19,797 bases of DNA from CAYFUR01 sp964346275 (lineage in GTDB: Bacteria; Sumerlaeota; Sumerlaeia; SLMS01), in NCBI GenBank assembly GCA_964346275.1, contig CAYFUR010000068.1, forward strand, positions 1-19,797. Direction: 5' to 3'. Shown piece after piece: positions 7,798 through 15,331 of this stretch. Each line of letters begins with the position of its first letter. Within the stretch, counting starts at the first letter, position 1. A program made the position numbers and the translations under genes. The notes under the pieces are model-generated. The model worked only from the letters and a program-made list of their open reading frames with translations. It was not told the origin of the DNA and ran no database searches.

Positions 7798-7824
7798 AGC
7801 GCCGGCCCGTGATGGACCGGCGCT
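7798..7824. terminator. Bidirectional terminator between the convergent M14 and GH genes
   Basis: A perfect 8-bp stem, AGCGCCGG (7798-7805) and CCGGCGCT (7817-7824), closes an 11-base loop. Read on the - strand the stem is followed by TTCTTATT, a fair T-rich tail for the glycoside hydrolase gene ending at 7850. On the + strand a TTTTT run comes only about 13 bases later, so it is weaker for the M14 gene. A second small hairpin, CTATACG/CGTATAG (7770-7790), covers the last codons and stop of the M14 gene. Confidence 0.7.
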
Positions 7825-7849
7825 CATCTCCTGCCTGTTTTTCCCGGCT

Positions 7850-10534
7850 CTATTCCGCCTTCACCAGCGAGAGTGCTTGAATATATCCGCCGTGTTCGAA
7901 AGATGGCATTTCGATCGCCGCGAGCCGCTTCCTTTTGTCCATGGGTATTGCCCAGAGCCAAAGCTGGCAGGCGGGCGGTGCGGTGCCGCCGGCAGTGTGG
8001 CGATGTGGTGCCGGAAAGGCCTCGAGCGTTCCTTCCGGCGGTGTGATGCACCATTCGGGTATTTCCGAAGAAACCTTCTCCCGGCTGCCGTCTGTGTAGT
8101 GAAGCACCCACTCACCCGGATGCTTGCCATCGAGCCCAAAGCCAATCAAGACGGCTTTCCGATAGGCGTCCTCGGGAACGAGAATCTTGCGGCCTTCGGG
8201 GAGGATGCTGTTTCGTCCTCCATCCTCGAGAGACGGCATGAGGAACTCGTAACCGTGAACCTTGGCCAGACGACCGGAGGGAAGAAAGTCCGCGGGGAAA
8301 GAAAAGTTCCCCATGGCTCCGTCATAGTCCCGCCGGTTTGTATAGAAGCTGAAGGCATCGAAATTGAATAAGTTCGACAAATCCACGGGAACCATGCCCT
8401 CGACTGGTTCGCGGTTCTCGACCTGGATCGTGAACGGCCGCCGGATGTGAGTCCCAAGGACGGTGAGCGTTACAATTCCCTGGTACGCCCCGGGCTCCGT
8501 TTCGGGAGCGATCGCATAGGTTACAGGGTAGCGTTTACGCTCGTCCTTCGTGGAAACGGAGAAGCGCTGGAGTGGATTAGAGCCGATTCCCGGTGGGAAT
8601 TCCACAGTCACGGTGCCCTCAACGGTTTCTTCCGTTTTCCGGGTGACCTGGATGTCCAGATGAAGCTCCTCGACCCCAGGCACCGTATAGACGGTTGCGG
8701 GAACAGGCTGAACCGAGGCCGGATCATTCACCTCGACGGTCGTCGCGATTGAGTGGGCCACTTCGTCAAGGACAAGAGTTTGATGTTCTTTCGTCCTCAG
8801 CCAGGCAAAAGGCGCCGCGAGCCCCTCTTCGAGAAGGGAAGAGACATTTGCGCGAATTGCGACCTCATGGGTTTCCCCGAACTGGAGATCATTCACCTTC
8901 ATGCTGGATTCTTCCGTCAGGATTTCCGGTTCCCATTGATCGGGGAGGCGTTCGAGAATGATTTCGCCATTGAGGGTACCCGGTGTCGTATTCAGAAGGC
9001 GGATGCGGAACACGATATCATCGCCATAAGCTGCCTCGCTCCGGTTTGCTGTGAGGCCAATCCATGGCTGTTCCTGATTATTCAGATCCCGAAAGGCGAA
9101 ATGCCGCTGGCCGGGCTTCTGAAGATTCAGCGAAACCGCCTCTCCCGGCGCCATATTCAGAGCAAGGCGCCGCTTTCCCTGGCCCGGGGGGATTTCTTCC
9201 GCTTTCTCGACCCCTTTGAAGCCAGGCGAGACCCGGTTAGAGACAAGCACGCGATCATGCTCTTCTGGCTCGAAGAAGAGAAGCGTATCAACGGTGAGGG
9301 GCCCTGAAGAGGTGTTGTGAAGGATGGCCGTCGAGATTCGCGACCCGTCTTGCTCGTGGCGCGAAGCGGCAAGTTGGAAATCGCCCTGCCGGGAGCCCTG
9401 GCGCTGCGTATGGACTTTGTCCCCAATGTAATTCCGAAAGAGCCAGTAAGTCCAGAAAGGCGCTTCGATCGCGCCTCCCTGTTCATCTACGACACCGAAG
9501 ACATAGTTGCCGCTTTCGTCATAGGCCAAGGCACTGAAATGGTGAACAGCCATGAGGAGATGATCAATATCTATAAAGCTGAACTGCCGGCCAAGGAGGA
9601 ACTGGATCTTTGGCCATCCCTGGAACCAGGCGTCCGTTTCCGTGATCATGACCTGGCCGTTTTCTTTCCCGGGGATCTGGCGGAATTCCTCCGCATAGCG
9701 GCGCGCGGAATCGACAAGCACCTGGTAGCCTTCTCCCTGGGGGCCATAGTGATGAAAAATAATAAAGTCGGCATTTTCTCCGCATTCCCGGATGAAGCCG
9801 TCCATGAATTCTTCTGGATCGATGCCGCTGTGGGTGATGGTCGGACCGCCGACCATGACGCCGGGATATTCGCGGTGGATACGGTCGGCCACGGTGTTAA
9901 AAAGCTCGTAATAGGATTCCGGCGTGCCCGTATAGAACATCTTCATGTTCGGCTCGTTCCATATCTGGGCAAGCCGCATGCGCGGACGATAGTTTTTTCC
10001 CGATCCATTGTATGATTCGATGACCGCGGCGGCGAATTCCGCCCATTCTTCCTTGCTTTGGATAGGATCGTCTTCATTTCCCGAGCGATTCCAGTCGACC
10101 TGGTAGCAAAGAAGGGAAAGCGGCTCCATGCCGAGTTCCTGCCAATAGACTTCCTCAAAGGCGTCGCGGTCCTTGATGAAGCGGATCATTTCCTGTGGTT
10201 TCAGCTTGTCCCAATTGAATGCCGCCGGATCGCCGTTGTCATTTTCCGGCTCCATCTGGTGGATATACGTTTCCAGGCGTGTCTGGGTGCCCTGGGGGTT
10301 GAGAAGCTCGAAGGTTTCCAGCACCATGGGATCTGGTTGCGAGTAGACCTGCATAAAGCCCTGGAGGGAAAAGAGAGGTCTTTGCACGCTGCCCGTCGCG
10401 CGGCTCCAATCCACAACAGCGGTTGCCTCGCTGGAAGCTTCCCGTTCCCAGGAGGTTTCTCTGGAAGGGGTCACGGCCGCCGTGCCCGCGAAAATGGCTG
10501 CCGAGGCGGCGAAGAGAAGCGACTGAATTTTCAT
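7850..10534 (-). CDS. Secreted clan GH-A glycoside hydrolase (GH39-like) with C-terminal beta-sandwich domains
   Basis: The 894-residue protein starts at ATG 10534 with a Sec-type signal peptide (MKIQSLLFAASAAIFAGTAA). A longer in-frame TTG reading from 10567 only adds a charged, implausible lead. Residues about 35-380 form a TIM-barrel of the GH-A clan: AQIWNEPN gives acid/base Glu194 and MITETDAW gives nucleophile Glu299, and FHHYGP (260-265) and the FWTYWLFRNY strand fit GH39/GH30-like enzymes. Residues about 385-475 are the usual beta-sandwich of these enzymes. Residues about 490-705 look like two Ig-like or NEW3-type domains (DDIVFRIRLLNTTPG, EPGAYQGIVTLTV). Residues about 715-890 resemble a carbohydrate-binding beta-sandwich (DYDGAMGNFSFPAD, LIGFGLDGKHPGEW, HYTDGS). 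It likely hydrolyses a polysaccharide outside the cytoplasm; sugar specificity cannot be read. The propeller-thioredoxin gene lies 91 bases upstream on the same strand. Confidence 0.83.
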   Translation of the reverse strand: MKIQSLLFAASAAIFAGTAAVTPSRETSWEREASSEATAVVDWSRATGSVQRPLFSLQGFMQVYSQPDPMVLETFELLNPQGTQTRLETYIHQMEPENDNGDPAAFNWDKLKPQEMIRFIKDRDAFEEVYWQELGMEPLSLLCYQVDWNRSGNEDDPIQSKEEWAEFAAAVIESYNGSGKNYRPRMRLAQIWNEPNMKMFYTGTPESYYELFNTVADRIHREYPGVMVGGPTITHSGIDPEEFMDGFIRECGENADFIIFHHYGPQGEGYQVLVDSARRYAEEFRQIPGKENGQVMITETDAWFQGWPKIQFLLGRQFSFIDIDHLLMAVHHFSALAYDESGNYVFGVVDEQGGAIEAPFWTYWLFRNYIGDKVHTQRQGSRQGDFQLAASRHEQDGSRISTAILHNTSSGPLTVDTLLFFEPEEHDRVLVSNRVSPGFKGVEKAEEIPPGQGKRRLALNMAPGEAVSLNLQKPGQRHFAFRDLNNQEQPWIGLTANRSEAAYGDDIVFRIRLLNTTPGTLNGEIILERLPDQWEPEILTEESSMKVNDLQFGETHEVAIRANVSSLLEEGLAAPFAWLRTKEHQTLVLDEVAHSIATTVEVNDPASVQPVPATVYTVPGVEELHLDIQVTRKTEETVEGTVTVEFPPGIGSNPLQRFSVSTKDERKRYPVTYAIAPETEPGAYQGIVTLTVLGTHIRRPFTIQVENREPVEGMVPVDLSNLFNFDAFSFYTNRRDYDGAMGNFSFPADFLPSGRLAKVHGYEFLMPSLEDGGRNSILPEGRKILVPEDAYRKAVLIGFGLDGKHPGEWVLHYTDGSREKVSSEIPEWCITPPEGTLEAFPAPHRHTAGGTAPPACQLWLWAIPMDKRKRLAAIEMPSFEHGGYIQALSLVKAE

Positions 10535-10601
10535 AGAGAAAAAATCCCCCGGATCTTTTTTTTTCAAAGAGAATGGGGAACTTAGTAGACGGAACCTTGT
10601 T

Positions 10602-10607
10602 TGTCAA
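10602..10607 (-). promoter_or_regulatory. Possible -35 element upstream of the glycoside hydrolase gene
   Basis: The - strand carries an exact TTGACA in the 91-bp gap between the propeller-thioredoxin gene and the glycoside hydrolase gene. At 17 bases spacing the following hexamer is TAAGTT, a poor -10; TACTAA occurs at 14 bases. The gap also holds a 9-10 base A/T run and GGGGGA about 10 bases before the ATG. A separate promoter is possible, but read-through from the upstream gene is equally plausible. Confidence 0.25.
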
Positions 10608-10625
10608 ACTGGCTCTGAAAAAGAA

Positions 10626-11966
10626 TTATCTCAGGGAGTCGATGGCGCCGAGGAGGCTGTTTGCGTCGATATGATAGACGAATTCCGCAGCCGTGTTCCC
10701 ATCTCTGTCGAGGATTGCTATGAAGGGTACGCGATAAGCTCCGAAACGGTGAGCGATGAGCTGGTCTTTCTCCACGTCTTCATAGACGCAGACGAAACCC
10801 TGGGCCCGGCGGTTGAACTCATCGGTGAGGAGAATCTGCTTCTGCACCTCCTGGCACTTGGGAACATCCTGGCGGCCAAAGTAGACCACCATGGGGCGGC
10901 TCTGCTCGCGGGCCCGGCGGACGACGTCGATGTAGGACCGGTGCCACGTCAAGGCGGGCGCGTCCTGGGCTGCCGAAGTCGTTGGAGCCTGGTTCTGGCG
11001 ATTTGAAGGGCGCTGCCAGCTGGTCGTTTCCGGCGGAGGGCGGCGAATCACGTGAATGCGGCGCGCAAGGATATCGGAGAGATAAAGCGTCGTGCCATCG
11101 AAAGAGAGAACGCTGTCGGCGATATGGGTATCTGGTGCGGCCGAGCGAACCGTCGTTCGATCCACCTGGCCATTGCCGTGGATTTCGAGCAACTGGTTGC
11201 CGGGAATGGGAGAGATCAAAACCGTCCGCCGGATCGGATCGATGGAGAGCCCTTCACCGGCCCGGAGTTCCCCGTACGCAGGAGTCAAGGGCATGAAATC
11301 GTAGGCATTGGGATTCCAGGGCGCGCCCCGTCCCCAGGTGACAACGGATCCCTTCGCTACACCGAAGATCCTCATGGACTTGGGGTCGATAGCGATGTCG
11401 CGAACAAACACGGTGCCTGGTGCGCGCGGCACCGTCCCGAGGCGCTGACCGGTGTTGCGGTCGTAGATATAAACCTCGCCCCAGTCCACAGCCAGAAACA
11501 CGTATTGCCCGAGCACTTCGACGCCCAGCGCCCGTTTGCCCGGCTGGACCATGCCGCGATTGCCGAACGCGGTTTCTGGAGAACCGTCGCTGCGGAACTT
11601 CCGCAGGAAACACGTCTCCGGGTCGCCCGTATCCCCGCTGACATAGAAATTCCCCGAGGAATCACAGGCGATCCCGCCATAGCCCCGCTGCGCTTCGAAT
11701 GTTGTGCGAGTCAGTTCGATGACTTCGGGATTCGGCGAGGCAGGCTGGCGAATCAGAAGAGCGGGCATATCACGAGGAGGCGAACCAGAGGGCATGCTGT
11801 TGAACGTTGCCGCGAGCAGGTTGCCGTCGGGAGTCGAAGCGAGGAAGCTGTAATTGTACTCCGGGATATTGAGGAATCCTTCTGACTTCCATTGGGCACA
11901 GACCGAGGAAGTAAGAAGGGCAAACAGTGCCAGGCAAAGGAGGGGTCGAAAAGAAAAGCAAGTCAT
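10626..11966 (-). CDS. Secreted beta-propeller protein with degenerate C-terminal thioredoxin fold
   Basis: The 446-residue protein has a signal peptide with likely cleavage after SSVCA (residue 24). Residues about 28-308 are repeated strand-rich units such as GGIACDSSGNFYVSG, LGQYVFLAVDWGEVYIYDR and DGTTLYLSDILARRIHVI, like an NHL/SMP-30-type beta-propeller. A Pro/Gln/Ser-rich linker (about 310-338) leads to a thioredoxin-like domain: PMVVYFGRQDVPKCQEV (358-374), a helix, FVCVYEDVEKDQ, and the cis-Pro loop RVPFIAILDRDGN with Pro414. The position of the first redox Cys of CXXC is Val368, leaving VPKC with Cys371 only, so normal dithiol exchange is unlikely. It could bind partners or act as a scaffold in the periplasm or outside. 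It lies upstream of and on the same strand as the glycoside hydrolase gene. No strong ribosome binding site precedes the ATG. Confidence 0.8.
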   Translation of the reverse strand: MTCFSFRPLLCLALFALLTSSVCAQWKSEGFLNIPEYNYSFLASTPDGNLLAATFNSMPSGSPPRDMPALLIRQPASPNPEVIELTRTTFEAQRGYGGIACDSSGNFYVSGDTGDPETCFLRKFRSDGSPETAFGNRGMVQPGKRALGVEVLGQYVFLAVDWGEVYIYDRNTGQRLGTVPRAPGTVFVRDIAIDPKSMRIFGVAKGSVVTWGRGAPWNPNAYDFMPLTPAYGELRAGEGLSIDPIRRTVLISPIPGNQLLEIHGNGQVDRTTVRSAAPDTHIADSVLSFDGTTLYLSDILARRIHVIRRPPPETTSWQRPSNRQNQAPTTSAAQDAPALTWHRSYIDVVRRAREQSRPMVVYFGRQDVPKCQEVQKQILLTDEFNRRAQGFVCVYEDVEKDQLIAHRFGAYRVPFIAILDRDGNTAAEFVYHIDANSLLGAIDSLR

Positions 11967-11971
11967 TTATT

Positions 11972-12005
11972 ATTATAATGAGCCTTTTTTCTGATTTTGT
12001 GACAA
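11972..12005 (-). promoter_or_regulatory. Candidate promoter for the propeller-thioredoxin gene
   Basis: On the - strand TTGTCA (12000-12005) and a perfect TATAAT (11972-11977) lie in the divergent region upstream of the 446-residue protein gene. Their spacing is 22 bases, too long for a standard sigma-70 promoter; a 19-base alternative uses CATTAT (11975-11980). TATAAT ends only 5 bases before the ATG, so the transcript would be leaderless or nearly so, which fits the missing ribosome binding site. The whole stretch is AT-rich, so chance is a real possibility. Confidence 0.3.
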
Positions 12006-12093
12006 TCTGGTTACCATTCGCAGGCCGGGGCGTCAATTTAGAACAGCCTGGACCTGACAACATTCGGGTGGAATTCCATCAGTAAATCAGATT

Positions 12094-12117
12094 GCAAGCG
12101 GGAGAACTTCTCCTTGC
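12094..12117. repeat. Interrupted inverted repeat upstream of the M1 peptidase gene
   Basis: GCAA-GCG-GGAGAA (12094-12106) pairs with TTCTCC-TTGC (12108-12117) around a single central base, with GCG unpaired on the left. It sits about 78 bases before the chosen ATG of the peptidase gene, in the divergent region 11967-12194. It could be an operator or a leader hairpin. A 10-bp palindrome, TGGAATTCCA (12069-12078), lies just upstream. Confidence 0.35.
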
Positions 12118-12194
12118 GGAATGATCCTCCCACGGTCAGCCTCAATTCGTTTCAGCCCCCCGCAGCCTGTTTTGAACAAGGAATCCGACAGACA

Positions 12195-15100
12195 ATGATG
12201 GTTAAATCAATGGCGAATCCGGTGAGTTGTGCCGGAGCGGTTTTGTTGAGTGGAATGATCTTCCTGGCGGGAGCAGGATCGGCGCATGCCTGCGAGAAAG
12301 CGTCGTGCCTTTTAGACGCCCGCGATCAAATCCTGAATGTGAATCTCGCCGATAAACAGGCCGGCGAGGCCTCGCTTGTCTTTAAGCTGGATGCGGAGAC
12401 AGCAAAGAGAGATCAGGCTCTCTTGCTCGAGGGGGCGGATTCGAAGGCGGGGAGCATTCTCGTGAATGGCCGCGAGGTGCGCGGAGACCCGGCGCGGCGT
12501 CATGGCGGGACGTGGCTTCCAATCTCCGCGGAATATTTCCAAAAAGGGGAAAACCGGCTGGAAATCCGGGGCGCGAAAGGTGCGACAGAGGGAATTCTCT
12601 TCCCGTTGGACAGCCCATCGGAAGCGGATCATTTCGGTTTCTTTATCGAGACGCTGTCCCCCGAGGCAGAGCCTCCGCGCCATCCTCAGCAAAACCTGAT
12701 GGATGTGCTGCATTGCCGGCTGGAGATCACCCTCGACATGGCCGGCGCCACCATTCCCGAGGCCGAGCTGACGCTCACCGGCAAGGCCTTGGACTCCGCG
12801 CTCACGCAATGCGTGCTGGACCTCGACGACAATGGCGGCGCCTTGGCCGTGACAGCCGTGGATTCCGGGGAGGGAACCTCGGCGCTGAGCTATACGCATG
12901 ATGGGGCGAATGACCGGCTCCTGATCGACCTGCCGGGAACGTATAGCACAGGTGACGAGTTTACCGTGCGGGTTTCTTACTCCGGAACGCCGAACCCGGG
13001 GCGGGGATACCTCCATGGAACCCATGGCGGCGTTCCGGTGATCTATACGGAAAGCCAGCCCTATGACGCACGCACCTGGTTTCCCTGCAAAGATGTTCCA
13101 AGCGACAAGTTTACCTACGAGGCGCTGATCACCGTTCCCGACAACAGCTATAATGGATACCCGCTTTTCCCCGTGACCAATGGACGGCTGGACAGCACGA
13201 CGGACAACGGGACCACAAAGACGTTTCATTGGATCGAGGAGTTCGAGGTCGCGTCCTACCTGGTTTCCATCACATGCTCGAACTATCGCTCCTCCACTGC
13301 GGAGTATACGGCGCTGGATGGCACGACGACGATGGACGTAACCCACTACATGTATCCCGAGCTATACGATGGTGATGAAGTCCATAACACGATCGATACG
13401 ATGGAATTCTTTGCGGAAACCTTCGGCGAGTATCCCTTCCTGACGGAGAAATATGCCACCGCCGGATGGAACTATAACTGGGGCATGGAGCACCAGACCT
13501 GCACGAGCATGCCCGACGCAAATCTCTCGGTGCCTTATCACCGGCGGAGCATCCACGAGCTGGCGCACATGTGGTTTGGCGATATGGTGACGTATCATAC
13601 CTATGATCACTTGTGGCTGGCAGAAGGCTGGGCGACTTACTGCGAGGCTCTGATGAACGGCCATCTCTATGGCGACCAGGCCTACCACAGTATGATGAAT
13701 GGTTTTTCCGTCAGCGATTCCCGCCCGCTGGTGCATCCAGACCAGGATGCTTTCGATGGGCTGACCTTTCCAACAGCCTATCGCAAGGGCGCGTGGGTGA
13801 TCCACATGCTGCGCCACGCGCTGGGCGACGAGGACTTTTTCGCCGGAACGCGCGCGTATCTGAATGACCCTGATTTTCAGTATGGCACGGCGGACAGCGA
13901 TGACTATCAAGCCGCCTACGAAGGCGTGGTGGGCGAGGATCTCTCCTGGTTTTTCGACCAGTGGCTTTATCGCACGTCGCGGCCCGCCTACGAGTGGAAC
14001 TGGACCACGAGGCCGGAAGGGGAAGATACGATCCTGGAGATCAGTATCCAGCAGGCCCAAGCCGACGACGTGTATACAATGCCCGTCGATTTCGAGGTGG
14101 ATCTTGGTTCCGGCGGCAGCCAGACCGTGACTGTCTTGAACGACCGGCGCACCCAGTCGTTCGACATCAATCTGGGGCCGGCCACCCCGCTCTCCGTTGA
14201 ATTCGATCCGGAGAATTGGATCCTGGACACGAATCAACAGGTCGGCGTGCCCCAGCAGGCGCCGACGCTGCTTTCGGTGATCGGCAACGCGCAGCAAGGC
14301 ACGTTCGATATTCGATGGGTGCCCGTCGGAGAAAGCGGTGTTGCTGGCCACCGCGTCTATACGAGCTCGGATGGCAAGACGGGCTGGACACTGGCGGCGG
14401 ATGAGTCGGAACTGGACGAAACCGCCTCCGAGTTGCAGCTGGCCGGATACGCAGCAGGGGAGGAAGTCTATGTCCGGGTGGCTGCCGTGGCGCTGGGCCG
14501 GGGTCCTTATTCCGATCTCTACGGGGGGCGGCTTGGCGGCAACAAGGTGCTGGTTGTCGACGGTTACGACCGATGGAACAGCCAGGGATTCAGCGGAGGC
14601 GAGAACCATGTGTTTGGGCGCGTCTATGGCCAGGCCATTGGCGCCGCGGGCCGCGCCTTTGATTCCATCGCCAACGAGGAGGCGGGATCGGCGGCCTCTC
14701 TCGGGTCCTATCCGGCAGTGGCCTGGTTTCTGGGCGATGAATCGACGGCCGACGAGACGTTCAGCGATGCCGAGCAGGATCTCGTGGAAGATTACCTGGA
14801 GGGCGGCGGCGCGCTCTTTGTGTCGGGAAACGAAATTGGATGGGACCTGGAGAATCGCGGAAGCGCGACTGATACGGCTTTCTACCACGACTACTTAAAG
14901 GCGGGCTATGCCGCCGACGATTCCAACGACTATACGTTGCAAGGCCCTGGCGGTTCCTCCATTTTTGGCACATCGATTTACGAGTTTGGGACGCCGCAGG
15001 CCTTCTATACGCCGGGATACCCCGACGTTTTGACGCCAATCGGAAGCGACGTGGCACTGGAATACAGCGCGGGCGTTGTGGCCGCTGTGCAATACCAGGG

Positions 15101-15251
15101 CGGTTTCGGTACGGCGCGCGCGGAAGGAAAGCTTGTCTATCTCGGCTTTGGCTTCGAGACGGTGGAGCCCGAGTCCGCCCGCGAGGAAATCATGGCGGCG
15201 GTGCTCCAATACTTCGGAGCGGCCAACGTCCAGTCGTTCATTCTTTTCTGA
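12195..15251 (+). CDS. Secreted M1-family (gluzincin) aminopeptidase with FnIII-like and C-terminal alpha/beta domains
   Basis: This 1018-residue zinc exopeptidase likely trims N-terminal residues from peptides outside the cytoplasm. The start at ATG 12195 has AAGGA about 12 bases upstream and gives a signal peptide ending near AGSAHA. An in-frame TTG at 12114 adds 27 residues before it and is less likely; ATG 12198 is also possible. M1 hallmarks are GMEHQ (430-434, replacing GAMEN), HELAH with His454, Glu455 and His458, 18 residues then zinc ligand Glu477, and the catalytic Tyr529 in AYRKG. A beta-sandwich typical of M1 follows to about 680; the large helical C-terminal domain of ERAP-type enzymes is missing. 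Residues about 688-776 look like FnIII. Residues about 783-1009 form an alpha/beta domain with LVVDGYDRW, WFLGDEST and FVSGNEIGWDLE, a type seen in some secreted lyases and peptidases. The gene stands alone with its own terminator. Confidence 0.87.
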   Translation: MMVKSMANPVSCAGAVLLSGMIFLAGAGSAHACEKASCLLDARDQILNVNLADKQAGEASLVFKLDAETAKRDQALLLEGADSKAGSILVNGREVRGDPARRHGGTWLPISAEYFQKGENRLEIRGAKGATEGILFPLDSPSEADHFGFFIETLSPEAEPPRHPQQNLMDVLHCRLEITLDMAGATIPEAELTLTGKALDSALTQCVLDLDDNGGALAVTAVDSGEGTSALSYTHDGANDRLLIDLPGTYSTGDEFTVRVSYSGTPNPGRGYLHGTHGGVPVIYTESQPYDARTWFPCKDVPSDKFTYEALITVPDNSYNGYPLFPVTNGRLDSTTDNGTTKTFHWIEEFEVASYLVSITCSNYRSSTAEYTALDGTTTMDVTHYMYPELYDGDEVHNTIDTMEFFAETFGEYPFLTEKYATAGWNYNWGMEHQTCTSMPDANLSVPYHRRSIHELAHMWFGDMVTYHTYDHLWLAEGWATYCEALMNGHLYGDQAYHSMMNGFSVSDSRPLVHPDQDAFDGLTFPTAYRKGAWVIHMLRHALGDEDFFAGTRAYLNDPDFQYGTADSDDYQAAYEGVVGEDLSWFFDQWLYRTSRPAYEWNWTTRPEGEDTILEISIQQAQADDVYTMPVDFEVDLGSGGSQTVTVLNDRRTQSFDINLGPATPLSVEFDPENWILDTNQQVGVPQQAPTLLSVIGNAQQGTFDIRWVPVGESGVAGHRVYTSSDGKTGWTLAADESELDETASELQLAGYAAGEEVYVRVAAVALGRGPYSDLYGGRLGGNKVLVVDGYDRWNSQGFSGGENHVFGRVYGQAIGAAGRAFDSIANEEAGSAASLGSYPAVAWFLGDESTADETFSDAEQDLVEDYLEGGGALFVSGNEIGWDLENRGSATDTAFYHDYLKAGYAADDSNDYTLQGPGGSSIFGTSIYEFGTPQAFYTPGYPDVLTPIGSDVALEYSAGVVAAVQYQGGFGTARAEGKLVYLGFGFETVEPESAREEIMAAVLQYFGAANVQSFILF

Positions 15252-15274
15252 GCGGGCAGCGAATCGCAAAAAAT

Positions 15275-15311
15275 AAAGAGTCCCCGCCGGGCGAACCTGC
15301 GGGGACTCTTT
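15275..15311. terminator. Bidirectional terminator between M1 peptidase gene and ilvB
   Basis: A perfect 13-bp stem, AAAGAGTCCCCGC (15275-15287) and GCGGGGACTCTTT (15299-15311), has an 11-base loop. On the - strand it is followed by a T-rich tail (TTTATTTTTT read from just outside the stem), making it a strong intrinsic terminator for ilvB. On the + strand the stem itself ends in TTT, so it also serves the M1 gene that stops at 15251. Confidence 0.9.
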
Positions 15312-15331
15312 GCATTGAATTGGTGGATGAA

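Noticed and set aside
8753..9307. Open frames on the + strand opposite the glycoside hydrolase gene (also at 9317-10015 and 10058-10585)
   Set aside because: They are fragmented shadow frames antisense to a continuous 894-codon gene with catalytic motifs.
12114..12194. In-frame extension of the M1 peptidase from TTG 12114
   Set aside because: The 27 extra residues precede a good signal peptide and would bury it; ATG 12195 has a better upstream purine tract, and the inverted repeat overlaps the TTG.
13362..14888. 508-residue open frame on the - strand inside the M1 peptidase gene
   Set aside because: It is antisense to a gene with clear M1 motifs, has no recognisable domain, and its composition is what high-GC codon bias produces in the opposite frame.
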